A stretch of DNA of 64,000 bases from JAGXRK01 sp963804005 (GTDB lineage: Bacteria > Bacteroidota > Ignavibacteria > Ignavibacteriales > Ignavibacteriaceae): contig CAWDOP010000011.1 of assembly GCA_963804005.1 (NCBI GenBank), positions 120,315-184,314 on the forward strand, given 5' to 3'. Under the pieces are notes generated by a model. It made no database searches, had not been told where the DNA came from, and saw nothing but the letters and a program-made list of their open reading frames with translations. Position 1 is the first letter of the stretch, and each line of letters opens with the position of its first letter. Of this stretch, positions 24,181 through 32,954 are shown one piece after another. Both the position numbers and the translations under genes were made by a program.

Positions 24181-26804
24181 TTGCCAGCTCTTTTTCTGTG
24201 GACTCTTATGCTGTTACTCTTACATTCACTTAGTGGACAGGACCATTCTACTAGTTCTTCTTTAGGATCGTAGTGACCGGTAAAGGTGTGACCGCAACTT
24301 AAGCATTGGAAAATGCTTTCACCATTTGTGAACGAAGGTATCGATAATGGCTCCGGAGTTCTAGGGCATTTTAATTGTTCCATTGCTGCTTTTCGGGCAT
24401 CACCTTTCAGCTTATCTGCTTTTAAAACTTCGATTGAGTAATCGACTTCTTCCTGTACTACATCTTTCCGTTTTTCATCAAGCTTTCTCATAACGCTTGC
24501 GAACTTCTGACCTTCCGCAGCACTTATCCACTCAAGCTGCAGTCGTTCGGGTCTGATTTTTAGCTTATCTAATTTATCCCACAATCTTAGAACTCTTCTT
24601 ACTGTTTGCCTATTAGCGCTGATGTAATGACAATCGGCAAAATGACATCCGGAAACAAGCACCATCGGTGCCCCTTTCTCAAAAGCATGAAGAACAAAAT
24701 CTTCCTGAATTCTGGCGCTGCACATAGTTCTAATTAATCTTGAATGTACAGGATACTGAAGTCTTGAAATACCTGCAAAGTCTCCTCCAGCATAACTGCA
24801 CCAATTACAGGCAAATGTAAGAAGCTTTTTCATCGGTTCATTTTCGAGTATGGAATCAATCTGGGCAAGTAACTGGTGATCGCTGAAGTGGCGCATTGTT
24901 ATAGCATCGAATTTGCATTCGGCACCACACGATCCACAGCCGGCACAAGCTGCTTCAATAAGTTGAGGCAATTCTCCTTTTGCCCATTTGATTGCGCCAT
25001 AAGGACAAACAGCAGCACACTGCCCGCATTTAGTACAAAGATCAAGATCGATTCTTGAAGTTATTGCTTCAATTTTAACTTTACCCGCATTCAAAAGTAT
25101 TTGTGCATGTGCCGCCGCGGCACCGGCTTGTGTTACGCTATCTTTTATATCTTTCGGAGATTCAACGCAGCCTGCAAAGAAAACTCCTCTCGTCGGTGCA
25201 TCCACAGGCTTTAATTTAGGATGAGCCTCCATCATAAATCCATCTGAAGTTTTCGATAAAGTAAGAAGCTTACGGATTGAAGGTGAGTCATCCTGTGGTT
25301 TTACTCCTATTGAAAGAACAACCATGTCGAGTTCATAATTTTCCAGTTGTCCGGTTAAAGTATTTTCAACTTCAACTTTTAAATCACCATTACCGTTAAG
25401 GGATAATATTTCGCCAGGAATTCCTCTAATATATTTAACGCCTTCTGCTTTTGAACGCATATACATATCTTCAAAACCTTTACCGAAGGCCCTTATATCC
25501 GTGTAGAACACATAGTTTTCAGTATCGGGATAGTGATCCCGGAGTAGTAGAGTATCTTTAATAGTATTCATACAGCAAATGTTTGAGCAATATTCCGAGC
25601 CGTATTTTTTTGAACGCGATCCAACACATTGAATAAAACCGATTCGTTTCGGTCTCTTTTTGTCACCCGGTCTTACAAAATGTCCTTCTGTTGGTCCGCC
25701 TGCACAGATTAATCTTTCAAACTCCATGCTGGTAATTACATTGTCATATTTACTGTAACCAAATTCTTCAATTTCAGTCGGATCGTAAACACCCATTCCA
25801 GTTGCAACTATAATTGCACCAACTTCAATTTTCACCAGCTTATCTTGCATATCAAAGTCTATACATTTTTTATCACAAACCACCTCACACTTACCACAAG
25901 CGATTGGATTATTGCCTAAACATGTTTCCATATCAATCAAATAAGCAGATGGTACAGCCTGAGGAAATTCCATATAAATAGCTTTTCTTGATGAAAATCC
26001 CTGCTGGTAAGCATCTGGCGTAATTTGCGGACAAATTTTAGCGCACTCACCACAGGCATTACATAGATCAGGATCTACGTATCGTGCTTTTTTGCGCACG
26101 GTGACTTTAAAGTTTCCAACATAGCCGGAAACATCCGCTACTTCACTGTAGGTCATTAGGGTTATATTCGGATGCCGACCGACATCCATAGCCTTAGGCC
26201 CAAGAATTCATATGCTACAGTCCATCGTAGGGTAAGTCTTATCCAGCGCAGCCATTATACCACCAATTGATGGCTGTTTTTCAACCAGATAGACTTTATG
26301 TCCACCGTCTGCCAGATCTAATGCTGCCTGAATACCTGCAACGCCTCCTCCAATAACCAGTGCAGCCTGAGTGACCGGTAAAGTCATCTCATTCTGTGGT
26401 TCAAGGAAACGCGCGCGTGCGACAGCACTCGCAACGAGATCTTTAGCCTTTTCTGTTGCACCTTCTTTATCATTTGTGTGAACCCAACTACAATGCTCGC
26501 GAAGGTTTGCCATCTCCATTAAATATGGATTCATTCCGACATCCCAAACGCAACCGCGGAAAGTTGGTTCATGCATGCGAGGTGAACAGGAAGCAACCAC
26601 AACCCTATTCAGGTTATGCTCGGCTATAGCTTTTTGGATCTCGTTCTGCCCGGGATCGGCACAGGTATACTTGTTGCGAATTACGCAAACGACATCCGGC
26701 AACTTAGCTGCGAAATCAGTAACCGCTTGAGTATCCACTGTTCCGGCGATGTTCAGACCGCAATCGCAAACGAATACACCAATCCTTAATTGTTCAGCTT
26801 CCAT
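24177..26804 (-). CDS. hdrA: Selenocysteine HdrA fused to MvhD and a zinc-ribbon tail
   Basis: A protein of 875 residues if UGA at 26208-26210 is read as selenocysteine 199. The frame is unbroken across it: DCSI-U-ILGPKAMDVGRH, where other HdrA proteins have cysteine. Parts in order: an HdrA N-terminal domain with CADPGQNE and SPRMHEPTF (1-140); FAD-binding GGGVAGIQAALDLADGG; ferredoxin motif CNACGECAKICP; CLGNNPIACGKCEVVC; the HdrA block QCVGSRSKKYGSEYCSNICC; FAD end VFFAGCVESPKDIKDSVTQAG; a ferredoxin pair, CTKCGQCAAVCP and CAGCGSCGAEC; an MvhD domain (FACNWCSYAG, from 658); and a C-terminal ribbon, CLSCGHTF and CPLSEC. HdrA is the flavin electron-bifurcating subunit. AGGAG precedes the ATG. 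Sec supplies a metal or flavin ligand by family analogy. Confidence 0.9.
26170..26210 (-). promoter_or_regulatory. Sec UGA codon with bacterial SECIS-like hairpin (hdrA copy 1)
   Basis: UGA lies at 26210-26208. Twenty bases later GGATGTCGGTCGGCATCC (26187-26170) can fold as a five-base-pair stem GGATG/CATCC, extended by U-G and C-G pairs, with a GGUC tetraloop. Distance and a G at the loop start fit the bacterial SECIS model. The sequence also codes for the conserved MDVGRHP, so part of the conservation is protein-driven. Confidence 0.75.
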
Positions 26805-26816
26805 AATTTACTCCTG

Positions 26817-27959
26817 CTACTGCAAGTGTTTTCCTAAAAAGTTCCACATATCATTTATTTTTATTGAACCATTCGTTGGTTCTTTTTTACCATCTTGCGC
26901 ACAGGTAAGATGGATAAAACATTTTGGACAGGCCGTTAAAAGATTGTTACAGCCTGTGTCTTTGACTTCTTTCATTTTTTTATTCTGTAATTCTTTTGTT
27001 CCAGCATCGCAGGAAATCCAGGCTGTGTTCCCACAGCAAACAGAATTCTTTTTATGGTGATGTAATTCTTTTAAATCAACACCTTCAATTGAGCTTAATA
27101 TCTTTCTTGGTTGATCGTATAATCCCGAGTATCTTCCCAGCCTGCATGGATCTTGATAGGCTGCAGAGAAATCTGCAGGTTCAAATTTGAGCTCATCAAG
27201 TTTTGGTTCGATAAGCTCAGATAAATGAATCAACTCAACACCAAGGTTGCCAACAACCTTAGGATATTCATCACGAAGAGTCACCATACATTCTGGGCAG
27301 GAGAATACAATTCTTTTTGCTTTTGTTTTCTTAATCTGATCCGATAGTAGTGTAGCTATTTTCTTAAACTTTTCAGGTTCACCTCTTAAAAGAAAATCGT
27401 GCCCACAGCACAATTCATTTTTTAGCAAAAGAGGTTCAATGCCAATTTTGTTCATCAATTTTACAGAAGATTGAAGTGAACCAAGCAACGTTTCAGAATA
27501 AGGTTCTCCAAAGTACGCTGCAAAGTAGGGAGAGCATCCAGTAAAGAAAATAGTATCTGAATCTCTCTTTTTTATTTTCAAATCACTTGTTAACCAATCT
27601 AACCTGTTTTGACTGATATCCGGACGGGTCATAAGATTTGATATTTGCTCGAAAACTCCGCCGTGTGTACAAGTTTTTTCAATATTTAATTCTTTTGAAA
27701 CAGCGCGTACCTTTTTAGTCATTTCAGAATAAGGAATATCTACGGGGCAAACATTTTCACACTGTTTACAAGTTAAGCAAGACCAGATAGTCGGATCGCT
27801 GGAAAGAGCTTTTACTCCCTGCGAAATTCCTCTAGATATAATTCTTCGAGGAGAAAAATTGTGATGAGTCCTTGCTACCGGACAAACACCCGTGCAGCGT
27901 CCGCACTCAAGACATTCATTTACCCTATAATTTTTTAGTTCAATAAAAGTTTCAGGACT
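26817..27959 (-). CDS. HdrC-HdrB fusion (HdrD-like) electron transfer protein, start unresolved
   Basis: Two ferredoxin motifs, CLECGRCTGVCPVA and CLTCKQCENVCPVD, come first, followed by two CCG-type regions: FFTGCSPYF, NELCCGHDFLL and CPECMV, then DPCRLGRYSG, SVCCGNTAW and CPKCFIHLTC. This is the HdrC plus HdrB arrangement found in HdrD-like proteins. The open frame begins at 27959 with no ATG, GTG or TTG before the first cluster motif. The only nearby candidate is an ATT at 27944. An ATG seven codons upstream (27983-27985) is separated by a TAA. A sequence error here, or a rare ATT start, is likely. It overlaps the end of mvhD. Confidence 0.85.
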   Translation of the reverse strand, partial: SPETFIELKNYRVNECLECGRCTGVCPVARTHHNFSPRRIISRGISQGVKALSSDPTIWSCLTCKQCENVCPVDIPYSEMTKKVRAVSKELNIEKTCTHGGVFEQISNLMTRPDISQNRLDWLTSDLKIKKRDSDTIFFTGCSPYFAAYFGEPYSETLLGSLQSSVKLMNKIGIEPLLLKNELCCGHDFLLRGEPEKFKKIATLLSDQIKKTKAKRIVFSCPECMVTLRDEYPKVVGNLGVELIHLSELIEPKLDELKFEPADFSAAYQDPCRLGRYSGLYDQPRKILSSIEGVDLKELHHHKKNSVCCGNTAWISCDAGTKELQNKKMKEVKDTGCNNLLTACPKCFIHLTCAQDGKKEPTNGSIKINDMWNFLGKHLQ

Positions 27960-28441
27960 TTAATGATTTGTCAAATCCATTTAACAAAGGACTTGGTCCA
28001 ATTTTTCGTATTTGCTCAACGAAATTGTTAATCACTTCAGCAAAGCGTGGACCCTCTGCCGCTGATATCCACTCGAGTGCTATTCTTTCAGGTTCCAATC
28101 CTAAAAGCTTAACGATCTCCATTAATTTTTCGTATTGTTCCTCGGCGCGGTAATTTCCAAACATATAGTGGCAATCACCAAAGTGGCAGCCGGACACAAT
28201 TACACCATCCGAACCTTCAACAAATGCCTTTAACACAAATGAAGGATGGACTCTTCCGGAACACATTGTTCGCAGCAATCTTACGTTAGGGGAATAAGAT
28301 ATTCTGCTGACCCCGGCATTATCCGCTCCTGCATATGAACACCAGTTGCAAGCGAAGACCAAAACTTTCGGTTCGAATACTTTCTTTGCAGAAGTTTTAG
28401 TTTCTTTTATCTTTTTTTATTTTAATTTTTGCTTCAGACAT
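27952..28441 (-). CDS. mvhD: MvhD-like iron-sulfur subunit, frame break near the start
   Basis: The body is an MvhD domain with FACNWCSYAGADNAG, RTMCSGRV, SGCHFGDCHYMFGNYRAEEQYEKL and LEWISAAEGPRFAEVI, the small [2Fe-2S] protein that hands electrons to HdrA. The natural ATG at 28441 gives MSEAKIKIKK and then loses frame in a run of seven A (28412-28418). Removing one A joins it to KIKETKTSAKK and the MvhD body, giving a protein of 162 residues. This is most simply an indel error. It follows hdrA2 by 25 bases. Confidence 0.82.
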
Positions 28442-28466
28442 AAATCATTGTTAATTATCTAAGCCA

Positions 28467-31400
28467 TTATAAATGATAATCTTCAAACAAAGCTGTTATC
28501 ATTGCACCAATTTGATTGTCGGTAAAGTGTTTTGCTGTAATAGCATTTGTCGGACACCAAACCGCACAGGTTCCGCAGCCTTTACAAAGAGCTTTGTTTA
28601 TTTGAGCAACCTCTCTTCCATCCGGTTGAACCTCTAAACCGGGAGCATGATATTCACAGATGTCAACACATGTTCCGCAAGCTCTGCATAAATCCGGAGT
28701 AACTTCGCACACAGTTGGTTCTATATAAAGTTTGTCTTTATTCAACAACTCTCCGGCTTTAGCTGCCGCTGCTGATGCTTGAGTTAAAGTGTCGGAAATA
28801 TCTTTAGGAGCTTGAATTGTTCCACACAAAAAGACTCCATCAATACAGGTTTCAACAGGCCCTAATTCCGGATGCCGTTCTAAGAAGAAACCATCATCTC
28901 CGCGCGGAACTTTTGTTAATTGTCTAAGAGCTTCAGAGTGATCTTTTTCATTTATCATTCCGGTTGCAAGAATTACAAGATCTGTTGGAACGGTTATTTC
29001 TCTTTTTAAAAGAGTATCTTCAAACGAAATGCTTTCAATTTTTTCATCCCCATTAAATTTTAACGGATGATCTAAATCATAACGAAGGAAGAGAATTCCT
29101 TTTTTCCTGGCATCACGATAATATTCTTCCGCACCCCGGCTAACCATTCGCATATCACGATAGAGAATTGTGCAATCAATTCCTTTTTCTTTGAGTTCAA
29201 TTGACTGCTTAACTGATGTAGGGCAGCAATATCTTGAACAGCCAGTGTATCCTTCATCTTTGCATCTTGAGCCAACGCATTGAATGAATACTGCTCTTTT
29301 AGAATTTTTTAATAGTCCTGTTTCATCACCGCCGGAAAGAATATTTTCTAATTCCATTGAAGTGATTACATTCGGTTTTTGGTGATTCCATTTACCGTTA
29401 GGAGTGAAGAGAGAAGTGCCAATAGCAATTATAATTGCACCGATCTTTAATGGTTCCAGTTTGGCAGTGCCGTTATTTGTTTCGAAAGTAACTTCAAAGT
29501 TTCCAACGAATCCGGAGATTTGTTTTACCTGAACATTTAGCAAAACATTTATGTTTGAATTATTAATTTTTTCTATTAATAAATCTGCAGGATTTGAGTT
29601 GTTCTTATTCGGCGGAAAAACGGAATAAAGATTTTTAACTCTTCCACCCAAATGATCCTGTAGCTTCAATTAGCGTAACATCAAATCCCATTTCAGAAGA
29701 ATTTAACGCAGCCTGCATGCCAGCCACCCCACCTCCGATCACCAAAACATGTTTTGTCGTTTCAACTTCGGTTGCTTTCAGTTGTTCGAGATGAGCAGAG
29801 CGTGCAACTGCCATTCGGATCAAATCAAGTGATTTGCCGTAGGCTTGTTCACGAGCTTTAGCATGCACCCACGTGCACTGATCGCGAATGTTTGCCATTT
29901 CAAGCAGATAAGAATTTAATCCTGCTTCAAGACAGGCTTGTCTGAAAACGGGTTCATGAGTTCGTGGTGTACAAGCAGCAACAACAACCCTGTTTAAATT
30001 ATGTTCCTGTATTTTTTCTTTAATTTCATTTTGTCCGGTATCGGCACACGCAAATAGAGCCACCCCGGAGTAAACAACATTTGGAAATTTTTCAGCTTCT
30101 ATAGCAAGTTCATCGGTTTTAACAACTCTTCCAATGTTTGCACCGCATCTGCAAATAAAAACACCAATTCTTGGTTCAGTCCCTGCTTCAATTGGTTTTG
30201 GAACTAATGGTTCGGGTTCGGGTAATTTATAATCTTTTACATAAATTGAAGCTTGTGCAGCAGCGGCAGATGCCTGGGCAACACAATCAGGAATAGTCTG
30301 CGGACCGCCAGCACTTCCACAAACGAACACACCACGTTTTGTAGTTTCAACTGGTTTTTCTTCTGCACCAATTGCAAAGAAACCTATTTCGTTTGTTTTC
30401 AATCCTAAAACATCTGCAAGTTCTGCAGTTCCCGGATTTGGAATTCCTGCACAGCTCAGGATAACTAAATCCGAATGCATGCGTAACTGTTTTTGTGTCT
30501 CTGTATCTTCAACAAAAATCTCAATATCATCGTTCTCAAGTTCCATTAACTTGCTTGGTCTTCCGCGAACGAATTTTATATGATCTTCTTCATTGGTTCT
30601 ATCAACGAATCTATCGAATCCTTTACCAAAGGCCCTGATATCAGTGTATAAAATTGTGCAGGATTCGACTTCGGGCTCATGTTGTTTAATAAGAAGAGCA
30701 TCTTTAACCGCATTCATGCAACAATAACGTGAACAGTTTGGTCTGCCGCCCTCACCCCTTGCGCCCACACACTGAATAAACACAAGATTTTTAGGAACTT
30801 GTTTATCAGAGGGTCTTATAACGTGCCCTTCAGTGGGACCTGAAGCATTAAGCAATCTTTCAAACTCCAGACTTGTCATTACATTTTGCCAAGTTCCGTA
30901 TCCATAATTTTTCATTACGTGAGGATGAAACTCTTCAAATCCTGTAGCAACTATAACCGAACCAACATTTAACTTTTTGGTTACTGGCCTCATATCGTGG
31001 TCTATTGCATCTCGCTTGCAGGTATTCCTGCAGCGTTCACAAACAAAATGGGTCTCGGTATTTAAACATGTGTCAAAATCAATTACATAAGCAGAGGGAA
31101 CTGCTTGAGGGTAAGGTCTGTATATTGCTTTACGAGCGGCTAATCCAAGATCCCATTCATTTAAAGTAGTTTGCGGGCAGGCAATAGTACAATCACCGCA
31201 GCCAGTACATTTATCTGCAATAACATAACGCGGTCTGCATTCAACTGTTGCAGTGAAATTACCAGCGACTCCTTCGAGTTTAGTTACCTGTGCGAGTGTC
31301 AGAAGCTCTATATTCGGATGCCGACCGACATCCATAGCCTTTGGCCCAAGGATTCAAATGCTGCAATCCATAGTGGGAAAGGTTTTATCAAGCTGCGCCA

Positions 31401-31521
31401 TCCTTCCACCAATCGCAGGATCCTTCTCAACCAGGTAAACCCGATAACCGCTGTTGGCAAGGTCTAATGATGCCTGTATCCCGGCAATTCCACCGCCTAT
31501 TACCAATACGCCTTTGGACAT
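28467..31521 (-). CDS. hdrA: Long two-module HdrA with in-frame Sec codon and one apparent frameshift
   Basis: From ATG 31521 the protein reads MSKGVLVIGGGIAGIQAS, a FAD-binding start without the N-terminal HdrA domain. UGA at 31354-31356 is residue 56, in DCSI-U-ILGPKAMDVGR, as in the other HdrA. Next come CTGCGDCTIACP, QCVGARGEGGRPNCSRYCC, VFVCGSAGGPQTI, and then a second copy: the N-terminal HdrA domain (CRCGANIGRV, CADTGQNE, TPRTHEPVF), FAD GGGVAGMQAALNSSEMG and CVGSRCKDEGYTGCSRYCC. A ferredoxin pair ends it (CRACGTCVDIC, CKGCGTCAVWC). At GGG 29647-29649 the frame must move by one base; removing one G gives a continuous FGGRVKNLYSVFP. Total about 1017 residues. AAAGGA lies seven bases before the ATG, but no stop separates it from korC. 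Confidence 0.82.
31316..31356 (-). promoter_or_regulatory. Sec UGA codon with bacterial SECIS-like hairpin (hdrA copy 2)
   Basis: UGA at 31356-31354 is followed after 20 bases by GGATGTCGGTCGGCATCC at 31333-31316. This is the same 18-base hairpin as in the other hdrA, including every synonymous position. The stem is GGATG/CATCC with a GGUC loop. The identical geometry at both UGA codons supports selenocysteine insertion. Confidence 0.75.
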
Positions 31522-32118
31522 TTTTTCCTTTATTTTATGTACTAGTTGATATTTTCTTAAACTTCTCGCTTCTTTTGTTTCTCCTACCTTATATTCTAAA
31601 CCAAAATTAAGTGCATCGAGATTGAACTTAATCATTCTTTCGGGAACTACTGATTTAACTGCTTCAGTTATTGCTTCTTTACTAACAACACCGGTATATG
31701 AACTAAGGAAGCCCAGCATTATAATATTTGTTACAATCCGGTTGCTGAAATTCTTTTCTGCCAGCATGGTTGTTGGAATTTTAGCAAGATTAATTTTTTT
31801 CGGAAGACTATTGGTAATTTCGACAAGATCCTCATCAATTATTACCGTTCCTCCTTCAACAGTTGTTTGAATGTATTTATCATATCCTTCCTGTGAGAGT
31901 GCAACCAGAATATCCTGCTGTTTGATAAAAGGATATAAAATATTTTCATCCGAAATAATTATTTGCGAACTGCAAGCGCTTCCCCGCGCTTCGGGACCAT
32001 ACGATTGAGTGAAGGTTGAATGTTTGTCATCATAAATTGAAGCAGCCTTGCCAAGTGTATAACCGGCAGTTATAACACCCTGTCCGCCCAAACCCGTAAT
32101 TCTTACTTTCGTAATCAT
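31522..32118 (-). CDS. korC: 2-oxoacid:ferredoxin oxidoreductase gamma subunit (KorC-like), open into hdrA2
   Basis: A gamma-type domain of about 180 residues, with the start VRITGLGGQGVITAGYTLGKAA, TQSYGPEARGSACSSQIIIS and SQEGYDKY, as in the KorC/PorG family. It helps join the thiamine and ferredoxin modules of the complex. It overlaps korB by four bases (ATGA). The frame has no stop before the hdrA2 ATG at 31521; a linker KYQLVHKIKEK runs straight into it, although a good ribosome site lies just before that ATG. Either a KorC-HdrA fusion is made, or a lost stop or base near 31535 hides two separate genes. Confidence 0.85.
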
Positions 32119-32954
32119 ACTGATAACACCTCCTGCCTGCGTTTTTCAAGTGCATCCCGGAAAGTAGGCTTTTCAATATCAACAAATTTTCCGCAGATAA
32201 TTTTTTCCTGAAATTTCAAATCCAGTGTTTGTAAATCGGCACCGTGCTGAATTTCGCAATTATCATGGTAAAAGTGCATAAGGTCGGTTCCGGTTCCCAA
32301 TCTGTTTTTTCTTGCATACAAAGTTGAACAAGGTGCGATAATCTCAACAACTGAAAATCCGGGTTTCATAATCGCTTCCTTTATGGCACGTGTTAAACGT
32401 TTTATATGTAATACTGTCCATCGGGCTACGTAAGTAGCTCCGCAGGCTGCTGCCAGGTAGGGAATATTAACCGTGTTTTCAAAATTTCCGTAGGGCGAGG
32501 TTGTGGTTTTAGCTTTTTGAGGAGTTGTTGGCGCTGACTGTCCACCGGTCATTCCGTAAATAAAATTGTTTACGCAAATAACCGTAATGTCTAAATTGCG
32601 TCGCGCAGTATGGAGGAAGTGATTACCACCGATACACATTAAGTCTCCATCGCCGGAGAACACGACAACTTTCATATCGGGTTTTGATAAATGTAATCCA
32701 ACTGCAAAAGGAATGGCTCTTCCGTGAGTCGTATGGAATGAATCAAGCTTAATATAACCGGCAACTCTACCTGTGCACCCGATTCCCGAAACAACGGCAA
32801 ACTTTTCAAGTGCAATTTCAGTTTCCTCAATCGCAGTTACAAAACAGCTTACCGCAGTTCCTATTCCACAAGTCGGGCACCAGATGTGCGGCAATCTGTC
32901 TGTTCTTAATAAATGATCTTTCGGATGAGATTCAACCTCTGATATTTCAATCAT
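32115..32954 (-). CDS. korB: 2-oxoacid:ferredoxin oxidoreductase beta subunit (KorB-like)
   Basis: A thiamine diphosphate-binding subunit of 279 residues. It has the cluster-binding start IWCPTCGIGTAVSCF, the metal and thiamine motif VFSGDGDLMCIGGNHF, and CVNNFIYGMTGGQSAP. With KorA it oxidises a 2-oxoacid and CoA to acyl-CoA and CO2, passing electrons to ferredoxin. 2-Oxoglutarate is the usual substrate of this clade, but the sequence cannot settle that. It overlaps korA and korC by four bases each. Confidence 0.92.
   Translation of the reverse strand: MIEISEVESHPKDHLLRTDRLPHIWCPTCGIGTAVSCFVTAIEETEIALEKFAVVSGIGCTGRVAGYIKLDSFHTTHGRAIPFAVGLHLSKPDMKVVVFSGDGDLMCIGGNHFLHTARRNLDITVICVNNFIYGMTGGQSAPTTPQKAKTTTSPYGNFENTVNIPYLAAACGATYVARWTVLHIKRLTRAIKEAIMKPGFSVVEIIAPCSTLYARKNRLGTGTDLMHFYHDNCEIQHGADLQTLDLKFQEKIICGKFVDIEKPTFRDALEKRRQEVLSV

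Noticed and set aside
26187..26189. A separate gene starting at the ATG right after the first HdrA UGA
   Set aside because: The ATG lies inside the conserved GPKAMDVGRHPN motif, has no ribosome site, and would remove half the flavin domain; reading UGA as Sec explains both parts.
31333..31335. A separate gene starting at the ATG after the second HdrA UGA
   Set aside because: Same motif and same reason as for the first copy; the start is an internal methionine of HdrA.
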